From UBA1161 sp002311745 (GTDB lineage: Bacteria; Planctomycetota; Phycisphaerae; Tepidisphaerales; Tepidisphaeraceae): a stretch of 64,000 nucleotides of DNA. The notes beneath the pieces are model-generated. The model made no database searches, was not told the DNA's origin, and was given only the letters and a program-made list of their open reading frames with translations. The stretch spans positions 124,001-188,000 of the forward strand of contig JBEKAB010000003.1 in assembly GCA_050018415.1 (NCBI GenBank), written 5' to 3'. The stretch's first letter is position 1; each line of letters starts with the position of its first letter. This document shows positions 1 to 9,300 of the stretch, piece after piece. The position numbers were made by a program, and so were the translations under genes.

Positions 1-78
1 CGCGGCCAGGACCGCGCCGCGCGTGGTGAACCAGTTTGCGGCGGCCGGTGCCGAGGATTTGTCCGTCGCCCGCTTCAA
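1..78 (-). CDS. Possible start of a gene downstream of hemA, cut by the window edge
   Basis: On the minus strand a TTG codon (78-76) overlaps the TGA stop of hemA (77-75). The frame stays open to the window edge and reads MKRATDKSSAPAAANWFTTR. The 1-nt offset stop/start overlap would fit translational coupling in the hem operon. There is no clear ribosome binding site and only 26 codons are visible, so the family cannot be named and the reading frame itself is uncertain. Confidence 0.25.
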   Translation of the reverse strand, partial: MKRATDKSSAPAAANWFTTRGAVLAA

Positions 79-1424
79 GATGGCGGCTCGCCCGAAAAGG
101 GGTCCTGACCCCCTTTTTCAGGAAAGGGGGTCAGGACCCCTTTTTCCTGCGGCGGGCCAAGGTTGAAAAGCTTTTCCATGGCGTGCAGGTACTGGATGAC
201 GGAGCCGTGCGAACCCTCCGGGCTGCGCAACATCTGCATCGGCTCGTGCAACAGCTTGTTGACGATACGGCGGGCCAGGTCCTCGAGCTGCCGCCGCTCG
301 GCCTCGGAAACCTGCGGCAATTTCGCCAGCGTCCGGGACAGTTCCTCCTGCGCCAACTCGTGCCAGCGGCGGTAGAGCTGATCGATGATCGGTCCCAACT
401 GCCGGGCCCGCTGAGCGACGATGAATTGTTCGACTTGGTCGGCGACGATTTTTGCGGCGGCCTCCAGGGCGGCGCCGCGCTGGCTGCGCGTGGCCGCCAC
501 CGCCTGCTGCAAATCGTCCAGGTCGTACAGGTAGACGTTTTCCATCTGGGCGACCTCCGGCGCCACATCCCGCGGAAGAGCAATGTCGATCAGAAACACC
601 GGCTTGTAACGTCGGCGGGGCATGACCGCTTCCATCAGCGCACGCGTGATGATCGGCGCCGATGAGCCGGTGGAGGATACGACAATGTCCGCCTCCGCCA
701 GGTGATCGGCCAGGTCGTCCAGCGGCGCCACGTCGGCGCGGGAAGTCTGCACCATCGCCGCGGCCTTGGCCGGATCGCGGTTGCAGATCACCAGCCGCCC
801 CGGCGACAACTCCGCCAAATTGGTCAGCACCAGCGCGGCCATTTTCCCCGCCCCGATGCTCAGCACGGTCTTGTCGGCAAACGTGTCGAAAATGCGGCGG
901 GCGTAATCGACCGCCACGCTGGCCACGGACACCCGTCCCTCGGCCAGCGCCGTTTGCGTCAGCACCTGTTTGCCGACGGCCAGGGCGCGTTGAAACAACG
1001 GGTTGAGCATCGCCGCCACGGCGCCCGCCTGGCACGCCGCGTCGTACGCCTGGCGCACCTGGCCCAGAATCTGCGTCTCGCCCAGGACCATCGAATCCAG
1101 CGACGAGGCGACGGCGAACAGATGCGCCGCGACGTCGCGGTCGGTCTTCTGATACATGTGGCGGCCCAGCTCGTCGGCGGCAAGCCCGCGCTTCTGCGCC
1201 AAGTATTGCAGAAGCTCCTCGAACCGCGGCGGCGCGTGCGGCTGGCGCGCCAGGTACAGCTCCGTGCGATTGCACGTGGACAAGAGCACGAATTCGCACT
1301 CGGGGAATCGGCCGTGCAGTTCGGCCAGGGCGGCATCGCGGTCGGCGCCGCCAAACGCCAGCTTCTCGCGCAGGTCCAGCTGCGCGGTCGTGTGGTTCAT
1401 TCCCAGCAACAGCAGCCGCTGCAT
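75..1424 (-). CDS. hemA: Glutamyl-tRNA reductase HemA
   Basis: Reduces glutamyl-tRNA(Glu) to glutamate-1-semialdehyde with NADPH, the first committed step of C5-pathway tetrapyrrole synthesis in the cytoplasm. The protein has 449 residues, close to the usual 420-450. The N-terminal catalytic domain has GMNHTTAQLDLREK (from residue 8) and the nucleophilic cysteine in LLSTCNRTEL (Cys51). SLDSMVLGETQILGQVR follows, then a Rossmann NADPH-binding segment (SIGAGKMAALVL), and a helical dimerisation tail ends at MEKLFNLGP. The ATG at 1424 follows the ccsA-like stop by 2 bases. The frame is open much further upstream, but that part is antisense to the real membrane protein gene and was discarded. The last ~20 residues are encoded by a 22-bp inverted repeat (95-144), so the natural C-terminus has probably been replaced or extended by a repeat insertion. 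Confidence 0.95.
   Translation of the reverse strand: MQRLLLLGMNHTTAQLDLREKLAFGGADRDAALAELHGRFPECEFVLLSTCNRTELYLARQPHAPPRFEELLQYLAQKRGLAADELGRHMYQKTDRDVAAHLFAVASSLDSMVLGETQILGQVRQAYDAACQAGAVAAMLNPLFQRALAVGKQVLTQTALAEGRVSVASVAVDYARRIFDTFADKTVLSIGAGKMAALVLTNLAELSPGRLVICNRDPAKAAAMVQTSRADVAPLDDLADHLAEADIVVSSTGSSAPIITRALMEAVMPRRRYKPVFLIDIALPRDVAPEVAQMENVYLYDLDDLQQAVAATRSQRGAALEAAAKIVADQVEQFIVAQRARQLGPIIDQLYRRWHELAQEELSRTLAKLPQVSEAERRQLEDLARRIVNKLLHEPMQMLRSPEGSHGSVIQYLHAMEKLFNLGPPQEKGVLTPFPEKGGQDPFSGEPPS
95..144. repeat. Perfect 22-bp inverted repeat within the 3' end of hemA
   Basis: Arms 95-116 and 123-144 are perfect reverse complements separated by 6 bases. Each arm is itself centred on the near-palindrome GGGGTCAGGACCCC. 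It is translated as the extra C-terminal residues of HemA. The form resembles short palindromic REP or MITE-like elements; no transposase is nearby. Confidence 0.85.
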
Positions 1425-1426
1425 GG

Positions 1427-2263
1427 TTATGGGCTTCCCGGCATAAACTGCACGGCGATGATCGTTCCGAACATCAACGCAAAGCCCAGGATGCTGAGCA
1501 TGGCGGATTTTCTTCCGCGCAGGGCGGGGCTGATCGGCGTGTGCAGCGCCAACGCGTAAACGATCCACACGCTGAACGCCAGCAACACCTTGGGGCTCGC
1601 CAGCCAATGCGGCCCCAGCCGCGTAGGCGCCCCGCGGTGGATGATCATCAGCCCGGTCACCATGCCCAGCGTCAGCAGGGCAAATCCCAAAGCGGCCGCG
1701 GAATGATTCACCCGTTCCAGCCGCTCCAGGCTTCCCAAATCCGGTCCGCCCGGGGGCGATTTTTTCCGCAGGCGCGCCGCCAGGATCAGGTACATGCAGC
1801 CGCCGGCCGCGGCGATCGCAAACGCCAGGGCGCCGCCGTAGCTGCACAGCGGATGCATCCACGCCCACAGGTTCTCCGGATGATAGGCGTTGGGCTTGAT
1901 GCGCCCGAAGATCACGGCGCACAGGAGCATGAGCACGGCCGGCGGAAGCAAGAACAGGTCCAGGGCCGGGATCGGCCGCACCCCCTGCACGTACAGGACA
2001 AATCCCACCAACAGCAGACCGACGGCGCCCAGCGATTCGAAATTATCTCCTGAAGGCAGCAGGCTTCGGTGAGAAAGGCCGTGCCAGATCAGAGCGGCCA
2101 GACCCAGGCCAACCGCCCAATACTGCGATGATTTTGCGGCAAGTCGCAGCGTGTTGGTCGGCCGGCGCAGGCGAAACAGCGACAGCACCACGGACAAAAG
2201 CAATAGCGCAACGGCCCCCAACATCAGCAGCATGGGGCCGAGATGGGGAGCATCGGAAGGCAT
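1427..2263 (-). CDS. CcsA/HemX-like cytochrome c assembly membrane protein
   Basis: A 278-residue integral membrane protein with about eight hydrophobic segments. Between segments it has YHPENLWAWMHPLCSYGGAL, which resembles the WWWDP-type periplasmic heme-handling loop region of CcsA/HemX (conserved W and H residues). Members either export or ligate heme during system II cytochrome c maturation or stabilise HemA (HemX). The position directly between a siroheme-type dehydrogenase and hemA fits the HemX/CcsA role in tetrapyrrole metabolism. Its ATG follows the upstream stop without a gap (TAAATG), so the three genes form one operon. Which of the two roles it has cannot be settled from sequence alone. 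Confidence 0.85.
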   Translation of the reverse strand: MPSDAPHLGPMLLMLGAVALLLLSVVLSLFRLRRPTNTLRLAAKSSQYWAVGLGLAALIWHGLSHRSLLPSGDNFESLGAVGLLLVGFVLYVQGVRPIPALDLFLLPPAVLMLLCAVIFGRIKPNAYHPENLWAWMHPLCSYGGALAFAIAAAGGCMYLILAARLRKKSPPGGPDLGSLERLERVNHSAAALGFALLTLGMVTGLMIIHRGAPTRLGPHWLASPKVLLAFSVWIVYALALHTPISPALRGRKSAMLSILGFALMFGTIIAVQFMPGSP

Positions 2264-2893
2264 TTACCACTGCCCAAGCTCGTGGAAGCGTCCGCGGGCC
2301 CAATCCCACAGGGCGTGGGGTCCGCCGGCGGCAGCGGCAGCGGCCTCGGCTGTGGCCAGGGCGCGGAAGATTTCCCGGCGCCGTGGCGCCGGCAAGTCCG
2401 CCGATTTGATCCGCGGCCGGATTTGCCGCAGGGCGTCGGCCAGATTCACCCAGTCGTTGGTCACGCTGCCGGCCAGCGAATCGCGCACCGCCGCCGCCAG
2501 GGCCGGCGCCCCGGCGGATATCGCCACCGTGATCGCGCCGCTGCGCAACACCGCCGGCGTCACGAAATCCGCCGGATCGTCGTCGTCCACGTCGGCGCGG
2601 CCGACGAGAATGCCGCGGGAACGCGCCTCGGCGACCACCGCCTCGTTGGTCTGCGGCGAATCCGTCGCGGCGAACACCAAGGCGGCGCCGTCCAGGTGTT
2701 CCGGGGCAAAGGCCTGGGTGATCTTCTGGACCGCCTCGGGAAAATCGCGGACAAACTTGGGCGCCACGGCGCGGATGCGCCCAGCGCCGCCGGCCAAGAG
2801 CCCCGCGGCCTTGCGCGACGCCACCGCCCCGCCGCCGACGATCACCACCAGGCGCTGGGACAAATCCAGGAAGATGGGATACCCGTGTCGCAT
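2264..2893 (-). CDS. Precorrin-2 dehydrogenase / sirohydrochlorin ferrochelatase (CysG N-terminal type)
   Basis: Oxidises precorrin-2 to sirohydrochlorin with NAD+ and may insert iron to give siroheme. The 209-residue protein starts with YPIFLDLSQRLVVIVGGGAV, the Met8/CysG pattern of a strand followed by a GGGxVAxRK nucleotide-binding turn. VFAATDSPQTNEAV and the later VDDDDPADFVTPAVLRSG segment match the conserved dehydrogenase motifs in which an Asp is catalytic. It lacks the uroporphyrinogen methyltransferase domain of full CysG. It is the first gene of the minus-strand operon with the CcsA/HemX-like gene and hemA. The start at 2893 leaves a 100-base divergent region to the next plus-strand gene. 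Confidence 0.9.
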   Translation of the reverse strand: MRHGYPIFLDLSQRLVVIVGGGAVASRKAAGLLAGGAGRIRAVAPKFVRDFPEAVQKITQAFAPEHLDGAALVFAATDSPQTNEAVVAEARSRGILVGRADVDDDDPADFVTPAVLRSGAITVAISAGAPALAAAVRDSLAGSVTNDWVNLADALRQIRPRIKSADLPAPRRREIFRALATAEAAAAAAGGPHALWDWARGRFHELGQW

Positions 2894-2993
2894 CAGGATC
2901 GCTTGATCTTATCGCGGCGGCGAAGGAGGAGGTAGTCGAGGGCTTCTTGGGGCCCGGCCCGCGGCGCGGTAACATGCGACGCCTTGCCTGTTG

Positions 2994-5411
2994 ATGATCG
3001 CGCTTCGATTCATCCTCGAGTTGTTGATCTTTTGTGTGTGCAGCACGGGACCCGGTCTGTTTGCGCTGCGCCGGTGGCGCTGCGGTCCGGTGGAGAAGCT
3101 GTGCGTGGCCATCGGCCTGTCATGGGTTCTGGTCTATTTGGCGGCGACGGGGATTTATCTGGCTCATCTCCGCCCTGGGTGGCACTTTGCCGTGTCGGGT
3201 CTGTGCCTTGTTCTGCTGGTGTGCAGCGCCGGCCAGTTCAAGAAGCTGTGGTCGAGCCGGCAGGTGCGCCAGGCCATCGCCGGATTTGCCGTGCTGGTGG
3301 CGTGGAACGTGCTGCTGATGTCGCTGGTGCGGCATTATTCCGGCGGCACTTGGTTCGGCGACTGGTACGAGCATTACAACCGCTCGCAATTTTTTCTCGA
3401 TGACTGGCCCAAGGACACGCGGTTTCTGGGCCTCTACAGCCTGCCCGCACGCCCGCCCATGATGAACCTGTTGTGCGCGCACTTTTTGGCGCAAGCGGGA
3501 GAGAGCTACGATCTGTTTCAACCGGCGTGCCTGCTGCTGAATCTGCTGATCTATTTCCCTTGCGTGCTGATCGCCGATGCCCTGGCGCGGCGGGGCCGGC
3601 GGCAACTGCCGCTGCTGGTGGTGCTCCTGGCCGGTTCGCCGCTGCTGGTGCAAAACCTCAGTTTTACCTGGACCAAGCTCCTGGCCGGGTTTTACGTCAT
3701 CCTGGGAACGTGGTTGTATCTGCGCGGTTGGAGAAAGCAGGACCCCTTTCGCCTCGCCGCGGCTTTTGCCGCTCTGGCCGCGGCGCTCCTGGTGCATTAC
3801 TCCGCCGGCCCGTACCTGCTGTTCTTTGCACTGCATTACGCGGTGGTTTTCTGGAGGCGAAGACACAAAGCAGTGGAACTGCTGGCTTCGGCGATCACCA
3901 GCGGGCTGCTCCTGGCCAGTTGGTTTGGCTGGTCCCTCTGGTTCTATGGCGTGAAGGCGACGGTCGGGTCCAACACCGCGGTGATGGATACGCAGAAATT
4001 GTCGCTGGTCGGAAACCTCCGCAAGGTTGGCGGCAACGTCTTTTATTCCCTGGTGCCTCTTGGGCTGCACGCGAAAGACGAATTCGAGCGCTATATGTGC
4101 CAACCCAATGCTCTGGGCCGTTTGCGCGATTACTGGTTTTTGACGTATCAGCAGGTCTTGCCGACCTCCATGGGAATCCTGGGCGGGTTGCTGGTGATGT
4201 ATTTGCTTGTGGTGAATTTCCGCAATCCATACAACCGCGCGACGCGCAACTTCTGGCTTTCCATGATCGTGTTTTGCACGCTGGTGGGGATCGCCGTGCA
4301 CGGCACGGAGAGTTCCTTCGGCGCGGCCCATGTTTGCTTGCAGTCGCTGGTGCTCCTGGGCGTGACGTTTCTGGCGGCCGCTTTCGGGCAGTTGCCGCCG
4401 GCCCTGCGGGTCGCGGCGGCGGCTTTCGCCGTCTTCGATTTTTGCCTGGGCGTCTTCCTTCACATCCACCTGGAACGTTTGCTCTTTCAAGCCGTGGCGG
4501 TCGGATCCGCACGCATTATCCCCTTGAGCGCCCAGTTGCTGAGCATCGGAGCGGTGAACAATTCCTCCAGGCGTGTGGCCGCGCACATTCCATTCTGGGC
4601 GGACCGTTTTGCGACCGTGAACGGTTTGCTGCAAATCCTCGTGGTGGCGTTCTTCGCGATCCTGCTGCATCCCCTGGCCCTGGCGGCGCGCGGGAAGGAC
4701 ATGGCGCTGCGGCAGCGGCCTGCGGGGCTGTTCTATTTTTTGCTGATCGGTCTGCTGGGGGGAGCGATGTATTGCGCGCAGGATCAACTTTGGCCCAAGA
4801 CCGCCGCGGCCGCCGCGCCGGCGTCCCAGGCTGAAATTCAGCGATGGATCGCCGTCCGATCCCGGGAGGCTGACGCCAATCCCGATTCTTCCGCGGCGCA
4901 CCTGGCCCTGGCCGAGGCCCTGTACAAGGACGCTCGCCCCGGGGCTTTGAGCGAATTCGTCACCGCCTTCATGCTGGACCCCACGAGCCCTCCGGCGCGG
5001 TATGATTCGGTGCTGGTCTTATGGGAAGTGGCCTGGAGCAACCCGGATCTGGCGGCTGCCACGGACGCCGCCGAGACCGTGTTCGAGCACCCCGAATCGG
5101 GGGAGGGGCAGTTGCACCTTGGCGAATGGCTGCTTTCCAAAGGGCATCCCGGTCCCGCCCTGGCGCATTTGACGGAAGCGATGCGGCTCTCCGGTGCTTC
5201 GGCCGAGGTGCTGTACGCGATGGGCGTCGCCTGCATCGAGATGGGCGACCGCCAACATCTCGACCAGGCCATTGCCGATCTAGCCGCGGCGCTGCGGTTG
5301 AAACCGGATTATCCCGTTGCCGAAAAAGCATTGCGCGATTGTCTTGGCGCCCGCGGCGACCGAGCTGAGGAGATCGACGCATTCGTGCGGCGCGCGCAGC
5401 GGGGAGACTGA
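2994..5411 (+). CDS. GT-C-type polytopic membrane protein with C-terminal TPR domain
   Basis: An 805-residue protein: about 600 N-terminal residues form a dozen hydrophobic segments, followed by a soluble tail with TPR-like repeats (for example DSSAAHLALAEALYKDARPG and SAEVLYAMGVACIEMG). The first extracytoplasmic loop holds GTWFGDWYEHYNRSQFFLDD, with acidic residues where GT-C glycosyltransferases (ArnT/PMT type) keep their catalytic Asp/Glu. I infer a polyprenyl-phosphate-sugar dependent glycosyltransferase, but this is by fold resemblance only. The ATG at 2994 is preceded directly by a TTG that could also initiate. Two other GT-C proteins lie at 11904 and 44190, one with TPRs as well. Confidence 0.7.
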   Translation: MIALRFILELLIFCVCSTGPGLFALRRWRCGPVEKLCVAIGLSWVLVYLAATGIYLAHLRPGWHFAVSGLCLVLLVCSAGQFKKLWSSRQVRQAIAGFAVLVAWNVLLMSLVRHYSGGTWFGDWYEHYNRSQFFLDDWPKDTRFLGLYSLPARPPMMNLLCAHFLAQAGESYDLFQPACLLLNLLIYFPCVLIADALARRGRRQLPLLVVLLAGSPLLVQNLSFTWTKLLAGFYVILGTWLYLRGWRKQDPFRLAAAFAALAAALLVHYSAGPYLLFFALHYAVVFWRRRHKAVELLASAITSGLLLASWFGWSLWFYGVKATVGSNTAVMDTQKLSLVGNLRKVGGNVFYSLVPLGLHAKDEFERYMCQPNALGRLRDYWFLTYQQVLPTSMGILGGLLVMYLLVVNFRNPYNRATRNFWLSMIVFCTLVGIAVHGTESSFGAAHVCLQSLVLLGVTFLAAAFGQLPPALRVAAAAFAVFDFCLGVFLHIHLERLLFQAVAVGSARIIPLSAQLLSIGAVNNSSRRVAAHIPFWADRFATVNGLLQILVVAFFAILLHPLALAARGKDMALRQRPAGLFYFLLIGLLGGAMYCAQDQLWPKTAAAAAPASQAEIQRWIAVRSREADANPDSSAAHLALAEALYKDARPGALSEFVTAFMLDPTSPPARYDSVLVLWEVAWSNPDLAAATDAAETVFEHPESGEGQLHLGEWLLSKGHPGPALAHLTEAMRLSGASAEVLYAMGVACIEMGDRQHLDQAIADLAAALRLKPDYPVAEKALRDCLGARGDRAEEIDAFVRRAQRGD

Positions 5412-5467
5412 CGTTGGCCCCGGTTGGCCGTGGTGAGGGGCGGCCCAATCGTCTATCCTGAAAGGTT

Positions 5468-6358
5468 ATGAGCGAGATCATCAAGGTGGGCTTGATCGGC
5501 GGCACGGGGCTGGGCGATTTGTTGCGCGACGCCGGAGGCGGGCGCAGCCACGATTTGCAAACGCCCTTCGGCCCGCCCAGCGGCGGCATTGTCGAGCTGC
5601 AATGGGATGGCCTGACCGTGCTGGCGCTGAGCCGCCATGGACCCGGACACCTGATGGCGCCGACGCAGGTGCCCTACCGCGCCAATATTTTTGCCCTCAA
5701 GCAACTGGGTTGCACGCACATCATCGCCTCCGGCGCGGTGGGAAGTTTGCGCCAGGAGATGAAGCCGCAGGACTTGGCCATCCCCGACCAGGTGATCGAC
5801 CGGACCTGCAAGCGTGCCTCCACGTTTTTCCAGAACGCGGCGGTGCACGTGGAAATGGCGGAACCTTTCTGCCCGGTTCTGCGTCGAATCCTTATCGAGC
5901 AAGCCCCCGGTGGGGCGGCGGCGGTGCACGATCGCGGCTGTTACGTCTGCATCGAGGGTCCGGCGTTTTCCACGCGGGCCGAAAGCCTGATGCACCGGAT
6001 GTGGGGAGGCGATCTGATCGGCATGACGGCGATGCCCGAAGCCAAGCTGGCCCGCGAGGCGGAGATTCCCTACGCCCTGGTGGCCCTGGTGACGGACCAT
6101 GATTGCTGGAAGCCCAAGGAATCCGCGGCCGACGCCGCCGGGTTGCTGAAGGAGATTCTGTCGAACCTCCAGACGGCCTCGGCGCGGGCGATGGAACTGA
6201 TCCGCCGGGCCTTGCGAAAAATCGCCGCCGACCCGAACCCGCTTTTGGATTGCCCGGCCCGCCGGGCCCTGGAGTTGGCGATCTGGTCGGATAAGTCGCG
6301 GATCGATCGGGAAGAAGTGCAACGGCTTTTGCCCCTGTGGGGAAAATACCTGGGCTAG
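5468..6358 (+). CDS. mtnP: S-methyl-5'-thioadenosine phosphorylase
   Basis: Splits methylthioadenosine with phosphate into adenine and 5-methylthioribose-1-phosphate, the entry to methionine salvage. The 296-residue length fits MTAP. Motifs in order: LIGGTGLGD (phosphate loop), LSRHGPGH, IIASGAVGSLRQEM, CIEGPAFSTRAES, IGMTAMPEAKLAREAEI with the substrate-binding Met, and VTDHDCWK. The two aspartates of the last motif are the base-binding residues of the MTAP branch; inosine/guanosine phosphorylases carry Asn there. GAAAGG at 5460-5465 is a ribosome binding site for the ATG at 5468. The gene sits 56 bases after the GT-C gene and 10 bases before the PQQ/TPR gene, so transcription may be shared. 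Confidence 0.92.
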   Translation: MSEIIKVGLIGGTGLGDLLRDAGGGRSHDLQTPFGPPSGGIVELQWDGLTVLALSRHGPGHLMAPTQVPYRANIFALKQLGCTHIIASGAVGSLRQEMKPQDLAIPDQVIDRTCKRASTFFQNAAVHVEMAEPFCPVLRRILIEQAPGGAAAVHDRGCYVCIEGPAFSTRAESLMHRMWGGDLIGMTAMPEAKLAREAEIPYALVALVTDHDCWKPKESAADAAGLLKEILSNLQTASARAMELIRRALRKIAADPNPLLDCPARRALELAIWSDKSRIDREEVQRLLPLWGKYLG

Positions 6359-6368
6359 AATAGACGTG

Positions 6369-9300
6369 ATGTTTGGGCGCATGGCAAGCCGTTGGGTGGT
6401 TGGGGCCGGCGTGCTGGTCCTGGCGGGCGCTTCATCCCCCATGCGCTGCCCTGGCGACGTCGCCGCCCCGGCGGACATGTACGGCCGGGACAACGCCGCC
6501 GGCGTCTACGTCCGCGACTCGGCCGTGGCCCTGGAAAAATTGGCCCTGGCGCAGCGCATGCAGCGGCTGAAGGAGTGGGGCAAATCCGCCGACCTGTATC
6601 AGGAAATCCTGGAAAAATACCCGGATCGCGTGGTCCCCGCGGCCGAGGATGCCCAGCAGCGGATCGTGCAATACACCTCCGTCACCGAGGCCGTGCGCCA
6701 GGCCCTGTGCCAATGGCCGCCGGAAGGTTTGGAGGTCTACCGCGGGCGCTACGAAGCGCCGGCCGCCAAACTCTTGGCCCAAGCCACCTCGGGCTCCATC
6801 GCCTTGGCCAAGCTGCACCAGGTTTTCTCCCTCTATTTCCCCACCGAATCGGGCAAGTCCGCCGGCATCGCCCTGATGGACGCGTATTTTGAGCTGGGCG
6901 ATTACGCGGCGGTGTCGCAAATCGGCCAGCGGCTTTTGCGTTGGCATCCCGATCTGACCGCGCAGCGGCCGATGGTCCTGTATCGCGCGGCGCTCGCCGA
7001 AAAACTCTGCGGCGACGACGAGTCGGCCCAGCAGGAACTGCAGGAGCTTCTGGCCCGCTTCCCGCGCGCCACCGGCACGATCCGCGGGCAGGACGTGTTG
7101 TTGACCGAATCGTTGCAGCGCGAGCTGGCCCGAGCCACGGCGATTGTCGCGGGCGGGGCCGGCGATTCCTGGACCACCGCCGGCGGCGATGAAAGCCGCG
7201 GGAAAATCTCCACTTCGACGCTCAAGCCCGCCGCCCGCCTTTACAGCATTCCGCTTTCTGTCATGGCCTGGAGACAGTTGGACCCCAATCTGCGCCGCCA
7301 ACTCGAGCAGCAGAACGCCGCCCAGGAAGAATTGGGTGCGCGCCTGGGCGTGATGCCCGCGGTGGATCACTCAGAGCTGTTTTTCCAGGACAACGTCTGT
7401 TTGTATGCGGTGGATTTGGACAGCGGAACGCCGCTGGCGACCTGGACCGGCACGTGGCCGGGCGGGGTTTACAGGCTCTCCGGCGGCGCGGTGCCGGTGC
7501 CGGCGGGCCAGCAACTTTGCGTGACCGTCACGGACCAATACGTCGCCGCCGTCATGGGCCTGCCCGACCGCCTGGGCCTTTTCACCGGCGGCGGCGTGCC
7601 GTCGCCAAGCCGCCTGGTCTGTTTGGATCGCCGCAGCGGCCAGGAATTGTGGACCGTCACCGCGCGCCATCTGCCCGAGGATCAGGCGGCGTTGCGCCAT
7701 TTGCAGCTTGAATCGGCGCCGCTGATCGTCGGGGACAACCTCTACGTGATCGGCCTGGGCGGCAAAGGGCAGCAGTTTGAGGATTGCTACGTGCTCTGCT
7801 TCAACGTCACCAATGGCCAATTCCGCTGGGCAACCTACATCGCCAGCTCCGCCAGCGAGCAGGCGGCGATCAACGCCGACGGCCAGGTCGTCTTTTCCGA
7901 CGCGGTGTCGCACATCGCCTACGCCGGCGGAAGGCTGTTCGTCGTCACCAACCTCGGCGCCGTCGCCTCGCTGGATGCCTACAGCGGCTCGGTCCTCTGG
8001 TTGAACATTTACAGGGAGCAGAACGTCGCCGGCATGACGATGCTGTTGCCGCCGTTTGCGGTCATCGCGCAGCAACAGCCGCAGGGGATGCCGCTGACCG
8101 CGCCGCCCTGGATTTACAATCCGGCGATTGTGCAGAACGGCAGGGTCTTCGTCTTTCCCGTCGACAGCAAATACATTTACGTCTACGACGCCGGAACCGG
8201 CCGCGAGATCAAGCGCATCTGGCCGACGGACCTGGGGGATTACACGGAGGCCGGACGGCCGGATACGCTGCTGGCGGTCCATGGGGACATGATGTACCTG
8301 TCCGGCCCGGTGCGGGCTTGGTCGTTGCCCTGGCGCGATTACGATCACGACAAGAATCCGGCGCCGCCGGGCAGTTGGGCCTCGTTTGACGTGCCCGAGC
8401 CGCGCGGACGCGGCTTTGTCACCGGCGACGCCATCTATCTGCCGCGGCAATCGGCCCTGCGCCGCTTGCTGCTCAAAAACGGTTCCATCGATCCAACGGA
8501 TGGCACATTTCCCAAGACCGGTTGGGACAAGCCGGCGGAAGGTCCCGGCAACGTCGTCGTGGCGGAGGATCACCTGATCGTGGCCGGCGATCACCAGGTC
8601 GCGGTGTACGCCGACATCGACATGGCGCGGGCCAAGCTGGACCGCCAGGTGGCCGCCGCGCCGGACGATCCCGAGCCGCGCCTGCATTACGCCGAGGTGA
8701 TGTTCGTGGCCGGCCAGACCGCCCTAGCCGAGCAGAAGCTGCAAGAGGCCTTTGCCCGTCTGGGCGGCGTGGCCAACCCGCCCGGCCCGGTCCGCCAGCG
8801 CGCCTTTGCCGATGCCATGGACTTTGCCGCCCGGCTGGGCGCCAGGTCCGCCGGCGCCGCCGAGATCGCCGCTCTTTACGACTTGGCCCACGCGGCGGCG
8901 CAGACGCCCATGCAGCAGGCGCAATATTGCCAGGCCGTGGCCGGCTTCCATCTGTCGCGAAAAGATTTTGCCGGCGCGATCCAGTTCTATCAGCAGATTC
9001 TGAGCGATCCGGCCATCCGCGCCGCGCCGCTGCTCGATCCGCAAACGTCGCTCATGACTCAAGCCGGCGCCGTCGCGGAAAAAGCGATCGCGCAGATCCT
9101 GATTTCGCCCGAAGGCCAGGACGCCTACGCCCGCTTCGAGCAGGCGGCGGCCGATGCCCTGGCGCGGGCCCAGGCCGGCGGCGATCCCCTGCAATTGCTG
9201 GACGTCGCCCGCCTCTACCCCAATGCCCAGGCCGCGCACAGCGCGATGATGGTCGCGGCCCGGCAGTTCGAAGCTCGCGGCGATGCCCGCCAGGCGACCC

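Noticed and set aside
75..1922. A 615-codon minus-strand frame extending hemA upstream
   Set aside because: The first 166 codons overlap the CcsA/HemX-like gene in another frame; HemA homology begins at the ATG at 1424.
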